NCBI RefSeq assembly: GCF_000146675.1
Contig: NZ_GL397214.1
Coordinates: forward strand, 542,234-606,233
DNA from: Hoylesella marshii DSM 16973 = JCM 13450
GTDB lineage: Bacteria > Bacteroidota > Bacteroidia > Bacteroidales > Bacteroidaceae
DNA length: 64,000 nucleotides
Reading direction: 5' to 3'
Of the stretch, positions 46,701 through 57,512 are shown piece after piece. The first letter of the stretch is position 1; each line of letters starts with the position of its first letter. The notes under the pieces are model-generated. The model ran no database searches. It saw only the letters and a list, made by a program, of their open reading frames with translations, and was not told the DNA's origin. The position numbers and the translations under genes were made by a program.

Positions 46701-49610
46701 CAGCTCGCCAACGCCAAGATTGACGAGATACGAAACGGCTTCTCCGAATGGCTCGAAGAGCAGTCGCCACAGTTCAAGGAGCGGCTGACGACGATGTATA
46801 ACCGCAAGTTCAACTGTTTCGTGCGCCCGAAGTATGACGGCTCGCATCAGACTTTTCCCGACCTCAATCTGAAAGGGCTGGCAAGCCGGGGCATCAGGAG
46901 CGTCTATCCCTCGCAGATGGATTGCGTCTGGATGCTGAAACAGAACGGCGGCGGAATTTGTGACCACGAGGTTGGAACCGGCAAGACGCTGATAATGTGC
47001 ATCGCCGCGCATGAAATGAAGCGTCTGAACTTGGCGCACAAGCCGATGATTATCGGGCTGAAAGCCAATGTTGCGGAGATTGCCGCCACCTATCAAGCGG
47101 CATATCCCAACGCGAGGATTCTGTACGCTTCGGAGAAAGACTTTTCGACCGCCAACCGCGTGCGTTTCTTCAACAACATCAAGAACAACGACTACGATTG
47201 TGTCATTATGTCGCACGACCAGTTCGGCAAGATACCGCAGTCGCCGGAGTTGCAGCAGCGCATCCTGCAAGCGGAGCTTGACACGGTGGAGGAAAACCTC
47301 GAAGTGCTGCGCCAGCAGGGAAAGAACGTATCGCGGGCGATGCTGAAAGGTCTGGAGAAGCGCAAGCATAACCTTGAAGCGAAATTGGAGAAGGTGGAAC
47401 ACGCCATAAAGTCACGCACGGACGACGTGGTGGACTTCAAGCAGATGGGCATCGACCACATTTTCATTGATGAATCGCACCAGTTCAAGAATCTGACTTT
47501 CAACACGCGCCACGACCGTGTGGCGGGATTGGGGAACAGCGAGGGAAGCCAGAAGGCACTGAACATGCTCTTTGCTATCCGCACCATACAGGAGCGCACG
47601 GGCAAGGACTTGGGGGCGACCTTCCTCTCCGGCACGACTATCAGCAACTCGCTGACTGAGCTGTACCTGCTGTTCAAGTACCTGCGCCCGAAGGAGCTGG
47701 AACGGCAGGACATTCGATGTTTTGATGCGTGGTCGGCGATATTTGCCAAGAAGACAACGGATTTTGAGTTCAACGTGACGAACAACGTGGTGCAGAAGGA
47801 GCGTTTCCGCTACTTCATCAAAGTGCCGGAGCTTGCCGCCTTCTATAATGAAATCACGGACTACCGCACGGCGGAGGATGTGGGCGTGGACCGTCCCAAC
47901 AAAAACGAGATACTGCACCACATACCGCCCACGCCGGAGCAGGAGGACTTCATACAGAAGCTGATGCAATTCGCCAAGACGGGCGACGCCACCCTGTTGG
48001 GCAGACTGCCGCTTTCGGAAACGGAGGAAAAGGCGAAGATGCTTATCGCCACGGACTATGCCCGGAAGATGGCACTCGACATGCGCATGATAGACCCGCA
48101 TTACGAAGACCACCCCGACAACAAGGCGAGCCACTGTGCCAAAATAATCGCGGAGTATTATCAAAAATACGACGCGCAGAAAGGCACGCAGTTCGTTTTC
48201 TCTGACTTGGGGACTTACCAGCCGGGCGATGGGTGGAACGTCTATTCGGAAATCAAGCGCAAACTGACGGAGGACTACGGCATACCGCCAAGCGAGGTGC
48301 GCTTCATTCAGGAGTGCAAGACCGACAAGGCTCGGAAGGCGGTGATAGATGCCATGAACGCCGGGACGGTGCGTGTGCTGTTCGGCTCCACCTCCATGCT
48401 CGGAACGGGTGTGAACGCACAGAAACGGTGTGTGGCAATTCATCATCTTGATACGCCGTGGCGACCGTCCGACCTGCAACAGCGTGACGGACGGGGAGTT
48501 AGAGCAGGCAACGAGATAGCCAAGCATTTCGCCGGGAACAACGTGGACGTAATAATCTACGCGGTGGAAAAATCACTGGACAGTTACAAGTTCAACCTCC
48601 TGCACTGCAAGCAGACTTTCATCAGCCAGCTTAAAAGCGGTGCTATGGAAGCGCGTACCATCGACGAGGGGGCAATGGACGAGAAATCGGGCATGAACTT
48701 CTCGGAATATATGGCGTTGCTATCCGGCAACACCGACCTGCTGGACAAGGCGAAACTGGAAAAACGTATCGCCTCGCTCGAAGGGGAACGCAAGTCGTTC
48801 AACAAGGGCAAGCGTGATTCGGAGTTCAAGCTGGAATCGAAGACCCGCGAGCTGGGCAACAACACAGCTTTCATAGATGCCATGACGGAGGACTGGAACC
48901 GCTTCCTCTCTGTGGTGCAGACCGACAAGGAGGGCAATCACCTTAATATAATAAAGGTGGACGGAGTGGATTCCGCCGATGAGAAAGTCATCGGAAAGCG
49001 TTTGCAGGAGATAGCCAAGAATGCCACGACCGGAGGGTTGTACACGCAGGTTGGAGAGTTTTACGGTTTCCCGATAAAGGTGGTCAGCGAAAGGATACTC
49101 AAAGAGGGATTGGAGTTTACCGACAACCGCTTCGTGGTCGAGGGGAACTACAAGTACACCTACAACAACGGGCATCTGGCGCTGGCTGACCCGTTGGCCG
49201 CCGCCCGCAACTTCCTCAACGCGATTGAGAGAATCCCCTCCATCATCGACCAGTATAAAGCGAAGAATGAGGTCTTGGAACGTGAGATACCGCAGTTGCA
49301 GGAGATAGCAGGCAAGGTGTGGAAGAAGGAGGAAGAACTGAAACAGTTGAAGTCCGAACTTGCCGCCCTTGACCGCAAGATACAGCTGGAACTTGCGCCG
49401 CCTACACCCGAAATCACCGAAAAGGAGCATGAAGGGCAACAGGTCAAACCGGAAGCGAAAGGTGTGCGAAACGGTATCAGGCAATATCCCGAAGATACAT
49501 CACCGCAAATACGCAATCCATCGGAAAGTATTATCGCCAATCACACCATAACTGGGCATCCGGGGCTGTATGCCAAGGAGGAAACCCGGTCCAAAGGATT
49601 GAAAATATAA
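43770..49610 (+). CDS. Giant N6-methylase/SNF2-family helicase of a conjugative transposon
   Basis: This complete 1946-aa protein has an N-terminal adenine-specific methylase-like domain ([25 protein letters not shown]), a Pro/Glu-rich linker (about 395-640), a substrate-binding middle part and a full helicase: Walker [17 protein letters not shown]-like [10 protein letters not shown], and the C-terminal RecA lobe with [15 protein letters not shown] and [13 protein letters not shown] coiled coil follows near the end. It is the intact reference for the interrupted gene at 21760-26240 plus 7729-7950. Related proteins may modify or remodel the transferred DNA, or protect it from host defence; this is inference. 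Confidence 0.92.
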   Translation: MAFNRKQKLRDNIEAIRTAFILDRENRTATTEERAILQRYCGFGGLKCILNPAKELTDAVRWAKSDLELFAPTVELHRLIRENSKDETEYKRFVDSLKASVLTAFYTPKEITDTIADVLADYSVRPARMLEPSAGVGVFVDSMLRHNPNADVMAFEKDLLTGTILRHLYPGKKTRTCGFEKIERPFNNYFDLAVSNIPFGDIAVFDPEFQRSDSFGRRSAQKAIHNYFFLKGLDAVRDGGIVAFITSQGVLNSTKTSVRNELFSKADLVSAIRLPNNLFTDNAGTEVGSDLIVLQKNLSKKEMSQDERLMTVIQTDTKTDLTDNAYFIHHPERIVHTTAKLDTDPYGKPAMVYLHEGKAAGIAGDLHRMLDEDFHYRLAMRLYSGSIRQSGTEEKVTVQKEVERTAIKMETTSSMQAVETPTEKPQPTEEKPEIEPRPKYSDGVQLSLLDLWGMTEEVSQQPKTAKKKKEAKKESSARRVLPKPQVHVTQNVTAVPTATTPKTVTENKEAKTENTAKPADPDDIYATLDWDTNPPINGFYEMMMDLTPERRKELRELARQHNEKQAAAEKMEVKAVPDTPREQPRQEETQPEAVTAPAVTDTPPEAVATSLFPDIEAEKPKEEVVDLSPRAYHRTPEMHLREGSLVADRGRHNIGYLKDITPYGATFQPLDLKGYQKEKALQYVLLRDAYERLYRYESNLHEANVPWREHLNTCYDEFVMRYGNLNAKQNVKLVMMDAGGRDILSLERAENGKFVKADIFERPVSFSVESHANVGSPEEALSASLNKFGTVDLDYMREITDSTAEDLLTALQGRIYYNPLVTGYEIKDRFIAGNVIEKAERIEAWMGENPESERMPEVKQALEALKDAEPPRIAFEDLDFNFGERWIPTGVYAAYMSRLFDTEVKIAYSASMDEFSVACGYRTMKITDEFLVKGYYRNYDGMHLLKHALHNTCPDMMKSIGRDEHGNDIKVRDSEGIQLANAKIDEIRNGFSEWLEEQSPQFKERLTTMYNRKFNCFVRPKYDGSHQTFPDLNLKGLASRGIRSVYPSQMDCVWMLKQNGGGICDHEVGTGKTLIMCIAAHEMKRLNLAHKPMIIGLKANVAEIAATYQAAYPNARILYASEKDFSTANRVRFFNNIKNNDYDCVIMSHDQFGKIPQSPELQQRILQAELDTVEENLEVLRQQGKNVSRAMLKGLEKRKHNLEAKLEKVEHAIKSRTDDVVDFKQMGIDHIFIDESHQFKNLTFNTRHDRVAGLGNSEGSQKALNMLFAIRTIQERTGKDLGATFLSGTTISNSLTELYLLFKYLRPKELERQDIRCFDAWSAIFAKKTTDFEFNVTNNVVQKERFRYFIKVPELAAFYNEITDYRTAEDVGVDRPNKNEILHHIPPTPEQEDFIQKLMQFAKTGDATLLGRLPLSETEEKAKMLIATDYARKMALDMRMIDPHYEDHPDNKASHCAKIIAEYYQKYDAQKGTQFVFSDLGTYQPGDGWNVYSEIKRKLTEDYGIPPSEVRFIQECKTDKARKAVIDAMNAGTVRVLFGSTSMLGTGVNAQKRCVAIHHLDTPWRPSDLQQRDGRGVRAGNEIAKHFAGNNVDVIIYAVEKSLDSYKFNLLHCKQTFISQLKSGAMEARTIDEGAMDEKSGMNFSEYMALLSGNTDLLDKAKLEKRIASLEGERKSFNKGKRDSEFKLESKTRELGNNTAFIDAMTEDWNRFLSVVQTDKEGNHLNIIKVDGVDSADEKVIGKRLQEIAKNATTGGLYTQVGEFYGFPIKVVSERILKEGLEFTDNRFVVEGNYKYTYNNGHLALADPLAAARNFLNAIERIPSIIDQYKAKNEVLEREIPQLQEIAGKVWKKEEELKQLKSELAALDRKIQLELAPPTPEITEKEHEGQQVKPEAKGVRNGIRQYPEDTSPQIRNPSESIIANHTITGHPGLYAKEETRSKGLKI

Positions 49611-49633
49611 CCTTAGGAATTTTATCTGAAGTA

Positions 49634-49738
49634 TTAATAAGGGCTATCCCAAAAGGTCTAAAAGTAAATTTTATCCTTTCTGCAAGTATCTGTAGGATGG
49701 CAACTGCATTTTTTTTCTTTTTGGGCAGCCCTTATTAA
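49634..49738. repeat. 105-bp MITE-like inverted-repeat element
   Basis: TTAATAAGGGCTATCCCAAA at the left end pairs with TTTGGGCAGCCCTTATTAA at the right end (about 20 bp with few mismatches). Ends of the form GGGCT-TCCCAAAA are typical of transposase-recognised termini. There is no gene inside. It could also act as a terminator after the helicase. Confidence 0.55.
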
Positions 49739-50104
49739 AATTTATTCTTATTTTAGGTTATATACATTCATGTCCATTTATGTAAAAAATCCTGCTGACC
49801 TTGTTTATGTCTTGTCAGTCACCATTTGCAAAACCATATTTGACCCTCAAAGAGGCTGAATTTGATAAGCAACTTGCTACATACTCATAATAAGGAGCTA
49901 AATAGAACACGAATGGGAAATACTCAAATGCCAAACTAAAGAAGATATTGGCCAAAATAAACGTTATACCGAGAGAGAAACTTGATTTTTTTCAACTTCC
50001 TAAAACGTTGTTGTTCAAACATTTCTACTTATTTGTACTTACCAGTTGAACCTACGCTTCCCTAATAAAATGTCTATGGTAAAAAGTTAAAAAATCCTCC
50101 CACT
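49739..50104. other. Spacer upstream of tet(Q)
   Basis: No intact gene. Short broken frames occur (for example around 49800-49980), with no recognisable protein. The tet(Q) promoter follows. Confidence 0.4.
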
Positions 50105-50135
50105 TTTGTTAGATATATTTTTTTGTGTAATTTTG
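50105..50135 (+). promoter_or_regulatory. tet(Q) promoter
   Basis: TTTG (50105-50108) and TAATTTTG (50128-50135) are 19 nt apart, an exact match to the Bacteroidetes -33/-7 consensus. Confidence 0.75.
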
Positions 50136-50143
50136 TAATCGTT

Positions 50144-50155
50144 ATGCGGCAGTAA
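50144..50155 (+). promoter_or_regulatory. tet(Q) leader peptide (3 codons) for translational attenuation
   Basis: ATG CGG CAG TAA lies shortly after the promoter and 114 bp before the tet(Q) ATG. A three-residue leader peptide and a long structured leader are known for the tet(Q)-rteA-rteB operon, where tetracycline stalls ribosomes and exposes the tet(Q) ribosome-binding site. Confidence 0.6.
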
Positions 50156-50269
50156 TAATATACATATTAATACGAGTTAGTAATCCTGTAGTTCTCACAT
50201 GCTACGAGGAGGTATTAAAAGGTGCGTTTCGACAATGCATCTATTGTAGTATATTATTGCTTAATCCAA

Positions 50270-52195
50270 ATGAATATTATAAATTTAGGAATTCTTGCTC
50301 ACATTGATGCAGGAAAAACTTCCGTAACCGAGAATCTGCTGTTTGCCAGTGGAGCAACGGAAAAGTGCGGCCGTGTGGATAATGGTGACACCATAACAGA
50401 CTCTATGGATATAGAGAAACGTAGAGGAATTACTGTTCGGGCTTCTACGACATCTATTATCTGGAATGGAGTGAAATGCAATATCATTGACACTCCGGGA
50501 CACATGGATTTTATTGCGGAAGTGGAGCGGACATTCAAAATGCTTGATGGAGCAGTCCTCATCTTATCCGCAAAGGAAGGCATACAAGCGCAAACAAAGT
50601 TGCTGTTCAATACTTTACAAAAACTGCAAATCCCGACAATTATATTTATCAATAAAATTGACCGTGACGGTGTGAATTTAGAGCGTTTGTATCTGGATAT
50701 AAAAACAAATCTGTCTCAAGATGTCCTGTTTATGCAAACTGTTGTCGATGGATTGGTTTATCCGATTTGCTCCCAAACATATATAAAGGAAGAATACAAA
50801 GAATTTGTATGCAACCATGACGACAATATATTAGAACGATATTTGGCGGATAGCGAAATTTCACCGGCTGATTATTGGAATACGATAATCGATCTTGTGG
50901 CAAAAGCCAAAGTCTATCCGGTACTACATGGATCAGCAATGTTCAATATCGGTATCAATGAGTTGTTGGACGCCATCTCTTCTTTTATACTTCCTCCAGA
51001 ATCAGTCTCAAACAGACTTTCAGCTTATCTCTATAAGATAGAGCATGACCCCAAAGGACATAAAAGAAGTTTTCTAAAAATAATTGACGGAAGTCTGAGA
51101 CTTCGAGACATTGTAAGAATCAACGATTCGGAAAAATTCATCAAGATTAAAAATCTAAAGACTATTTATCAGGGCAGAGAGATAAATGTTGATGAAGTGG
51201 GGGCCAATGATATCGCGATTGTAGAAGATATGGAAGATTTTCGAATCGGAGATTATTTAGGTACTAAACCTTGTTTGATTCAAGGGTTATCTCATCAGCA
51301 TCCCGCTCTCAAATCCTCCGTCCGGCCAGACAGGTCCGAAGAGAGAAGCAAGGTGATATCCGCTCTGAATACATTGTGGATTGAAGACCCGTCTTTGTCC
51401 TTTTCCATAAACTCATATAGTGATGAATTGGAAATCTCGTTATATGGTTTGACACAAAAGGAAATCATACAGACATTGCTGGAAGAACGATTTTCCGTAA
51501 AGGTCCATTTTGATGAGATCAAGACTATCTACAAAGAACGACCTGTAAAAAAGGTCAATAAGATTATTCAGATCGAAGTGCCACCCAACCCTTACTGGGC
51601 CACAATAGGGCTGACGCTTGAACCCTTGCCGTTAGGGACAGGGTTGCAAATCGAAAGTGACATCTCCTATGGTTATCTGAACCATTCTTTTCAAAATGCC
51701 GTTTTTGAAGGGATTCGTATGTCTTGCCAATCTGGTTTACATGGATGGGAAGTGACTGATCTGAAAGTAACTTTTACTCAAGCCGAGTATTATAGCCCGG
51801 TAAGTACACCTGCTGATTTCAGACAGCTGACCCCTTATGTCTTCAGGCTGGCCTTGCAACAGTCAGGTGTGGACATTCTCGAACCGATGCTCTATTTTGA
51901 GTTGCAGATACCCCAAGCGGCAAGTTCCAAAGCTATTACAGATTTGCAAAAAATGATGTCTGAGATTGAAGACATCAGTTGCAATAATGAGTGGTGTCAT
52001 ATTAAAGGGAAAGTTCCATTAAATACAAGTAAAGACTACGCCTCAGAAGTAAGTTCATACACTAAGGGCTTAGGCGTTTTTATGGTCAAGCCATGCGGGT
52101 ATCAAATAACAAAAGGCGATTATTCTGATAATATCCGCATGAACGAAAAAGATAAACTTTTATTCATGTTCCAAAAATCAATGTCATCAAAATAA
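50270..52195 (+). CDS. tetQ: Tetracycline resistance ribosomal protection protein TetQ
   Basis: This 641-aa EF-G-like GTPase reads from the ATG at 50270 ([20 protein letters not shown]); an in-frame extension to 50222 lacks homology. GTPase motifs are complete: AHIDAGKT (G1), DTPGHMDF (G3) and NKID (G4). The protein removes tetracycline from the ribosome. It is very close to the TetQ of CTnDOT. Its stop overlaps the rteA start by one base (TAATG), so the genes form one operon. Intact; resistance is expected. Confidence 0.98.
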   Translation: MNIINLGILAHIDAGKTSVTENLLFASGATEKCGRVDNGDTITDSMDIEKRRGITVRASTTSIIWNGVKCNIIDTPGHMDFIAEVERTFKMLDGAVLILSAKEGIQAQTKLLFNTLQKLQIPTIIFINKIDRDGVNLERLYLDIKTNLSQDVLFMQTVVDGLVYPICSQTYIKEEYKEFVCNHDDNILERYLADSEISPADYWNTIIDLVAKAKVYPVLHGSAMFNIGINELLDAISSFILPPESVSNRLSAYLYKIEHDPKGHKRSFLKIIDGSLRLRDIVRINDSEKFIKIKNLKTIYQGREINVDEVGANDIAIVEDMEDFRIGDYLGTKPCLIQGLSHQHPALKSSVRPDRSEERSKVISALNTLWIEDPSLSFSINSYSDELEISLYGLTQKEIIQTLLEERFSVKVHFDEIKTIYKERPVKKVNKIIQIEVPPNPYWATIGLTLEPLPLGTGLQIESDISYGYLNHSFQNAVFEGIRMSCQSGLHGWEVTDLKVTFTQAEYYSPVSTPADFRQLTPYVFRLALQQSGVDILEPMLYFELQIPQAASSKAITDLQKMMSEIEDISCNNEWCHIKGKVPLNTSKDYASEVSSYTKGLGVFMVKPCGYQITKGDYSDNIRMNEKDKLLFMFQKSMSSK

Positions 52196-53310
52196 TGGAG
52201 CGGTCAGGAAATTTCTATAAGGCAATACAGTTGGGATATATACTTATCTCCATTCTTATCGGATGTATGGCATATAATAGCCTCTATGAATGGCAGGAGA
52301 TAGAAGCATTAGAACTTGGCAATAAAAAAATAGACGAGCTCCGAAAAGAAATAAACAATATCAATATTCAAATGATAAAATTTTCTCTATTGGGTGAAAC
52401 AATACTGGAATGGAACGATAAAGATATCGAGCATTACCATGCACGGCGTATGGCAATGGACAGTATGCTCTGCCGTTTCAAGGCCACCTATCCAGCAGAG
52501 CGCATCGATAGTGTGCGCAGTCTTTTAGAGGATAAGGAACGACAGATGTTCCAGATAGTCCGGTTAATGGATGAACAACAATCTATTAACAAGAAGATAG
52601 CCAATCAAATTCCGGTTATTGTGCAGAAAAGTGTGCAGGAACAGTCCAAAAAGCCAAAACGAAAAGGTTTCTTGGGCATCTTTGGCAAAAAAGAGGGAAC
52701 GAAGCCAACGACAACAACGACTACGCTCCGTTCATCCAATAGAAACATGGTCAACGAACAGAAAGCGCAGAGCCGTCGATTGTCAGAACAAGCCGATAGT
52801 CTTGCTGCCCGTAATGCAGAACTTAACAGACAACTGCAAGGATTGATTTGCCAAATCGAAAAGAAGGTACAATCTGATTTACAAAATAGAGAAAGCGAGA
52901 TAACAGCGATGCGTAAAAAATCATTTATGCAGATAGGCGGCTTGATGGGATTTGTTCTTTTGCTGTTGGTCATTTCCTATATCATCATACACCGTGATGC
53001 AAAGAACATTAAACGATACAAACGCAAGACAACGGATTTGATCGAGCAATTGGAACAGTCCGTGCAACAAAATGAGGTACTCATAACCTCCCGAAAGAAA
53101 GCGGTACATACTATTACCCATGAGTTGCGTACACCACTGACGGCAATAACTGGCTATACCGAACTTTTGCGGAAAGAATGCAATAGCGGTAATAATGGGC
53201 AATATATCCGAAATATACTGCAATCCTCCGACCGTATGCGGGATATGCTCAACACTTTGCTTGACTTCTTCCGCCTGGACAACGGCAAGGAACAGCCCCG
53301 TCTGTCACCC
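52195..53310 (+). pseudogene. rteA: Sensor histidine kinase RteA, truncated by an IS21 element
   Basis: About 372 native residues remain: a membrane segment near the N-terminus (LGYILISILIGCMAY), a periplasmic helical sensor region, a second membrane segment (GLMGFVLLLLVISYIII) and the dimerisation/phosphoacceptor domain with His in THELRTPLTAITGYTELL. The frame runs into the IS at PRLSP and stops at 53328. The ATP-binding domain is absent, and rteB does not follow on the other side of the IS. RteA/RteB normally turn on excision and transfer genes in response to tetracycline; this copy cannot. Confidence 0.9.
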
Positions 53311-53491
53311 TTGGAAAAGCCACACTAATTTGACCCACCCTGGCAAGTATTTTAGACCCAGTAAGGTTAAAATAATGAGACCCACCTCACCAAAATAAGA
53401 ATGACCCTTTGAAACGCTAGTTTTTTAGGGTCATTTTGTAGTTTTGTGTTACTGCCCTGGCCGGCATTAAAAACATAAAACTATTATTTAT

Positions 53492-55072
53492 ATGACAAAA
53501 TTAAAGAATTTATTGCGCTGTTACGCATCTGGTATGGGAATAAGAAGTATTTCTAGTACTTTCCATATATCTCGTAACACCCTCCGCAAGTATGTCCGTA
53601 AATTCCAAGAAAGTGGCTTGTCCATGGAGCAAATTCTGTCGCTTTCAGATGATAAGCTGGCGGACTTGTTTTCAGATGGGCATTCTCGTAACCGTCCGCC
53701 TTCTGCTCGCAAGTTGGAGTTAGAGGCACTTGTTCCTGATTATGTGAAACGGCTTAGCAAGAAGGGTGTTTCTATCTTATCTCTTCACACGGAGTATCTC
53801 AAAACTCATCCTAATGGTTACCAGTATTCTACTTTCAAACACGCAATCCATGCCTACAGATGTCAAACACGAGCCGTAGGACATGTAGAGCACCTTGCTG
53901 GCGATCAGATGTATATTGATTATGCAGGTGATAAGCTAGAGATAGTCGAAGAACAGACGGGTGAGGTGCGGAAGGTAGAGGTTTTTGTGGCTACCCTTCC
54001 ATGCAGTCATTACACCTATTGCGAGGCAGTGTGGTCGCAGAAGAAGGAAGACCTTATCGTTGCTTGCGAGAATGCTCTTCATTTCTTTGGTGGTGTACCC
54101 AAGGCTGTTGTGCCTGACAACTTAAAATCAGCCGTTATCCGCAGTGATCGTAATGAGCCTGTTATCAATGACGACTTCGCTGCTATGGCTGAATTTTATG
54201 ACATGGCTGTTTATCCAGCTAGGGTGCGCCGTCCCAAGGACAAGGCACTGGTTGAGAATGCTGTAAAGCTAATGTATCGGTCGGTATATGTAGATATTGA
54301 AGGGCAAATTTTCCATAATCTAGAATCACTTAATGTTGCTATACGCACATCTTTAGAAGCATTTAACAGCCGTAGATTGAGTGGGCGTAAGGAATCCCGT
54401 CAAGAACTATTTGAGGAAATGGAAAAAGATTTTCTTCGTCCTCTTCCTACCGCTCGCTATCAGATGAAGTCTAGAAAGTCTGCTACTGTCATGGCTAATA
54501 GCTTCGTTATGCTAAGAAAGCATAGTTATAGTGTTCCAACAGAGTATATCGGCAAACGTATGGAGCTTATTTACGATAATGACAATGTTCAAATCTACTA
54601 TGGGTTAAAGTTAGTTACCATCCATCAGCGAGATGATACTCCCTATACCTACTCACAGAAAGATGCACATAATCTTCCTGGTCATCATGGTAGCTTTGAA
54701 AAGGATTTGGAGGAAATATATCAACGGGCAGGGCAAATAGACAACATCCTTCTGCTTTATCTCAAGGAAGTCGCTACGCAGATGAAATATCCACCAAAAG
54801 CCTTCCGCTCTTGCCGTGGTATCATGTCGCTGGAGAAGAAGTATGGCATGGCTCGTCTAGTAGCAGCTTGTAACTGTGCCTCGGAAGGACGACGCTATGG
54901 CTATAATGAGATAAAGGATATACTACAGAAGGGTGATGATGCTCCCTATATATCTATGGATGAAGATAATATGGAGCTATCTCCTGAATATAAACCAAAA
55001 ACTCATAAGAACATACGAGGCAAGGATTATTTCTCAAAGCAATTATCCAATAATAGCAAACAATTAAAGTAA
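53492..55072 (+). CDS. istA: IS21-family transposase IstA
   Basis: This 526-aa protein has an N-terminal HTH (LRCYASGMGIRSISSTFHIS), then a DDE core: Asp in MYIDYAGDKLEI, Asp in VVPDNLKSAVI, Glu in ALVENAVKLMY. A C-terminal Mu-transposase-like beta-barrel part follows (YSVPTEYIGKRMEL). It is full-length and looks functional. Confidence 0.95.
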   Translation: MTKLKNLLRCYASGMGIRSISSTFHISRNTLRKYVRKFQESGLSMEQILSLSDDKLADLFSDGHSRNRPPSARKLELEALVPDYVKRLSKKGVSILSLHTEYLKTHPNGYQYSTFKHAIHAYRCQTRAVGHVEHLAGDQMYIDYAGDKLEIVEEQTGEVRKVEVFVATLPCSHYTYCEAVWSQKKEDLIVACENALHFFGGVPKAVVPDNLKSAVIRSDRNEPVINDDFAAMAEFYDMAVYPARVRRPKDKALVENAVKLMYRSVYVDIEGQIFHNLESLNVAIRTSLEAFNSRRLSGRKESRQELFEEMEKDFLRPLPTARYQMKSRKSATVMANSFVMLRKHSYSVPTEYIGKRMELIYDNDNVQIYYGLKLVTIHQRDDTPYTYSQKDAHNLPGHHGSFEKDLEEIYQRAGQIDNILLLYLKEVATQMKYPPKAFRSCRGIMSLEKKYGMARLVAACNCASEGRRYGYNEIKDILQKGDDAPYISMDEDNMELSPEYKPKTHKNIRGKDYFSKQLSNNSKQLK

Positions 55073-55078
55073 ACAACT

Positions 55079-55867
55079 ATGGAACTAAATAATAATAAGA
55101 CAGCACCTATTGTGCAAGAAATGGATAAGAATCAGTTATCTCTTGATTTAATGCATAGAATGAGGCTTACGGGTATGGCAACTGCCTTTGAAGAAAGTCT
55201 AACAACTACAATTGCAGATACGATGACACCAGATGCCTTTTTATCTTGGCTCTTATCTCGAGAATGGGACTATCGTTCTGCAGCAGCCATTGAAAGACTC
55301 ATAAAATCAGCAGGGTTTAGATATAAAACCTATCCTGAGCAAATAGATTATAATATCAATCGCAACCTTAGCCAAAACAAAATGGAGAGAATACTCTCAC
55401 TTGATTTTATCAAGCAAGGACGCAATATATTTATTACTGGTTCATCAGGAACTGGTAAAAGTTTTATCGCTACAGCTATAGGCTATCATGCTTGTAAAAA
55501 TGGTATTAGAACGATGTATGCTAACATGTCAAAGCTGCTGGGGACACTTAAGGTTGCCAAGAACAAAGGAACGTTAGAAACAGAGCTAAAGAAGATAGAG
55601 CGATGTCGCTTGTTAATCCTCGATGATGCCTTCCTTGTACCTGTAGATGCAAAAGAGCGTCCTATATTACTTGATATTATAGAAGATAGGCATGAAAGGA
55701 AGTCGATTATCATATCTTCTCAACTTCCTGTAGACAACTGGTATGATGCAATAGGCGACCCTACCGTGGCAGATGCTGTACTAGATAGAATTGTGCATAC
55801 CTCATATCAAATAGAACTAACTGGAGAGAGTCTTAGAAAGATAAAAGCAAAGAATATTACCAAGTAA
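55079..55867 (+). CDS. istB: IS21-family helper ATPase IstB
   Basis: This 262-aa DnaC/IstB-like AAA+ protein has Walker A GSSGTGKSF, Walker B RLLILDDAF and sensor 1 IIISSQLP. It helps IstA select the target. The start ATG follows the istA stop by 6 bp. Intact. Confidence 0.95.
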   Translation: MELNNNKTAPIVQEMDKNQLSLDLMHRMRLTGMATAFEESLTTTIADTMTPDAFLSWLLSREWDYRSAAAIERLIKSAGFRYKTYPEQIDYNINRNLSQNKMERILSLDFIKQGRNIFITGSSGTGKSFIATAIGYHACKNGIRTMYANMSKLLGTLKVAKNKGTLETELKKIERCRLLILDDAFLVPVDAKERPILLDIIEDRHERKSIIISSQLPVDNWYDAIGDPTVADAVLDRIVHTSYQIELTGESLRKIKAKNITK

Positions 55868-56027
55868 TAGCGAAATAAAATGACCCACCCGACCAGGGCA
55901 TTTAGTGGGTCAATAATAAATCGTTTTACTGGGTCTAAAATACTTTGACAGGGTGGGTCAAATTAGTGTGGCTTTTCCAAGACCGTTCTAACCGCAAATA
56001 ACGGGCAGTAATTGGGAAAAATAGCAT

Positions 56028-56035
56028 TAACTTTG
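56028..56035 (+). promoter_or_regulatory. Predicted -7 box at the start of the cfxA unit
   Basis: TAACTTTG matches TAnnTTTG and lies 39 bp before the ATG at 56075. Confidence 0.45.
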
Positions 56036-56074
56036 CACAAAATAATACAGGAACATTCAATCTCTCAACGAAAT

Positions 56075-56933
56075 ATGGAATCATCAATCAAGGACAAATA
56101 CATCATCTTGGGCTTTGTCGGCTTCGCCATCGTCCTAATATCTTCCATTGCCACGCTGGTAATAGCGGACAGCTTCAACCAAGACAACTTTGTCAGGTGG
56201 ATAGTATTCGTATGCTGTAACCTGTTGGGATGGTTGCTCTATCTCTCCTTTCAGACACTTATCTTTGATACATACGAAATCTACAAAATCAAGTTCGGCA
56301 AGAAAGAAACGATTGCCGAAGCCATAGAGGTGCAGGAAGAACTGTCACAAAATACACTTGAAGAAGCCACATCTGTGCCTGGACCTACATCAGTCCCTGA
56401 GCCTGTACCCGAATCATCCCCGACAAAAGAAGAGACACTTATCCAAACACAACCGATAGAGCTTACTATCGCCCCGGATCTTCACGAAAAGAACCGTGCC
56501 AATTACGCCAAGCAGAGAGCAACGGGAAAAGGAAGAGCGCATCCGCATGGTCATGGAGTATTGCCATTATTACCTGCCTCGCATTGCCGACCAAGAAACC
56601 GTGAACCACATCTGTACTGAGGTGGACAAATGGATGAATCTTAACACTTATACCCCGAAGCCCATACAAAGACCGTTTACCAAAGACATCAACAACATTC
56701 CACTCCGTCACTTCGTATGGAATATCTCTGAGCGTTTCCTGTACAAGAGATACTACAATGGGGATAACCGTGCCAAGTTCATCAAAGCCCTTTTCCCGAA
56801 ATCGTTTGCTGATACAGACTTATCAACCATCAAGAATTTCAAGGTAGAGCCGTTAAAGACGGAAATTCCCATTGATGAACCCGAAAACGGCAAACTTGAT
56901 TTCCACTATCCCGAGGATTATGTGCGGAATTAG
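56075..56933 (+). pseudogene. Membrane protein of mobilizable units, frameshifted
   Basis: The first part (56075 onwards) has two membrane segments (GFVGFAIVLISSIATLVI and WIVFVCCNLLGWLLYLS) and a Pro/Glu-rich linker. At about 56500-56520 (AACGGGAAAAGG) the frame is lost and the original protein continues in the next frame as EERIRMVMEYCHYYLPRIAD to the stop at 56933. Joined, it would be about 286 aa. The cytoplasmic domain resembles proteins preceding excisionase genes of Bacteroides mobilizable transposons, of unknown function. The lesion is one indel and could be a sequencing error. Confidence 0.6.
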
Positions 56934-57037
56934 GATAATCACGACACCAACGACAACCATCCGGTAACTCATAACCGCCTGTTTTACATCGTTTCCCGAG
57001 TAATTTTACCCGTCATTTATGGCTGGGCTTAATTATT

Positions 57038-57103
57038 CGGGAATTATTTTGCAATGACGTGTCGTGGAGATATTCACGGATATATCATTTCAGTCCTTTG
57101 CGC
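57038..57103 (+). repeat. About 65-bp repeat upstream of the excisionase-like gene (copy 2)
   Basis: Direct-orientation match to 37865-37929 in front of the integrase at 37986, with the shared core TCGTGGAG-TATTCACGGATAT and TCCTTTGC. It lies 30 bp before the ATG at 57133. Confidence 0.6.
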
Positions 57104-57132
57104 CAAGTCTTACAAAAGAGACGAGTACGCGA

Positions 57133-57507
57133 ATGGAAAAATCAATTCTTACCTTCAACGACCTCCCCGAGGTTGTCGCTCAGCTTCGAGACGAAGTGAT
57201 GAGCCTGAAAAGCCTGCTCGCCGAGCAGCGCAGTGTGAACAATGCCAAAACGGTGGACACCCACGTGCCCATGTCTGTGGACGAGGCAGCAGAGTATTTA
57301 GGTATCCCTAAGGGTACGCTCTACATGAAACTGTCAGAAGGGACAATCCCTGCCACCAAGCCCGGCAAACGCTATTGCCTTTACCGTGACGAACTGGACA
57401 AGTGGCTGGAAACCGCCCGAAAGAATCCCATACCGTTGTCAGACGAGGAACTGAACAAGTCCTTATCCTCTTCCCACCGTCGCAAGCCCAACCCACGTAA
57501 CTGGTGA
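57133..57507 (+). CDS. Excisionase-type HTH protein of the cfxA unit
   Basis: This 124-aa protein reads from the ATG at 57133 (MEKSILTFNDLPEVVAQLRD). It has an N-terminal coiled coil (about 8-38) and an HTH_17 domain (about 47-100; MSVDEAAEYLGIPKGTLYMK, then KRYCLYRDELDKWL). It probably acts as excisionase or regulator. The next gene begins within a few bases. Confidence 0.8.
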   Translation: MEKSILTFNDLPEVVAQLRDEVMSLKSLLAEQRSVNNAKTVDTHVPMSVDEAAEYLGIPKGTLYMKLSEGTIPATKPGKRYCLYRDELDKWLETARKNPIPLSDEELNKSLSSSHRRKPNPRNW

Positions 57508-57512
57508 ATGAT

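Larger units (their letters stand above)
53312..55979 (+). mobile_element. IS21-family insertion sequence
   Basis: The terminal inverted repeats start TGGAAAAGCCACACTAATTT at 53312 and are mirrored at 55979, followed on both sides by GACCCACCCTG and GTATTTTAGACCCAGT-like sequence (about 50 bp). The two genes inside are istA and istB. Flanks do not share a target duplication: rteA lies left and a cfxA-unit leader right. The rteA remainder is missing, so recombination or deletion followed insertion. Confidence 0.9.

Noticed and set aside
46095-48527. Minus-strand frames of 371-435 aa inside the giant helicase
   Set aside because: They result from the GC-rich codon use of the helicase on the other strand; no start context or homology.
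56075-56933. Programmed frameshift in the membrane protein gene of the cfxA unit
   Set aside because: There is no classical slippery heptamer with a downstream structure that I can see; a simple indel is more likely.
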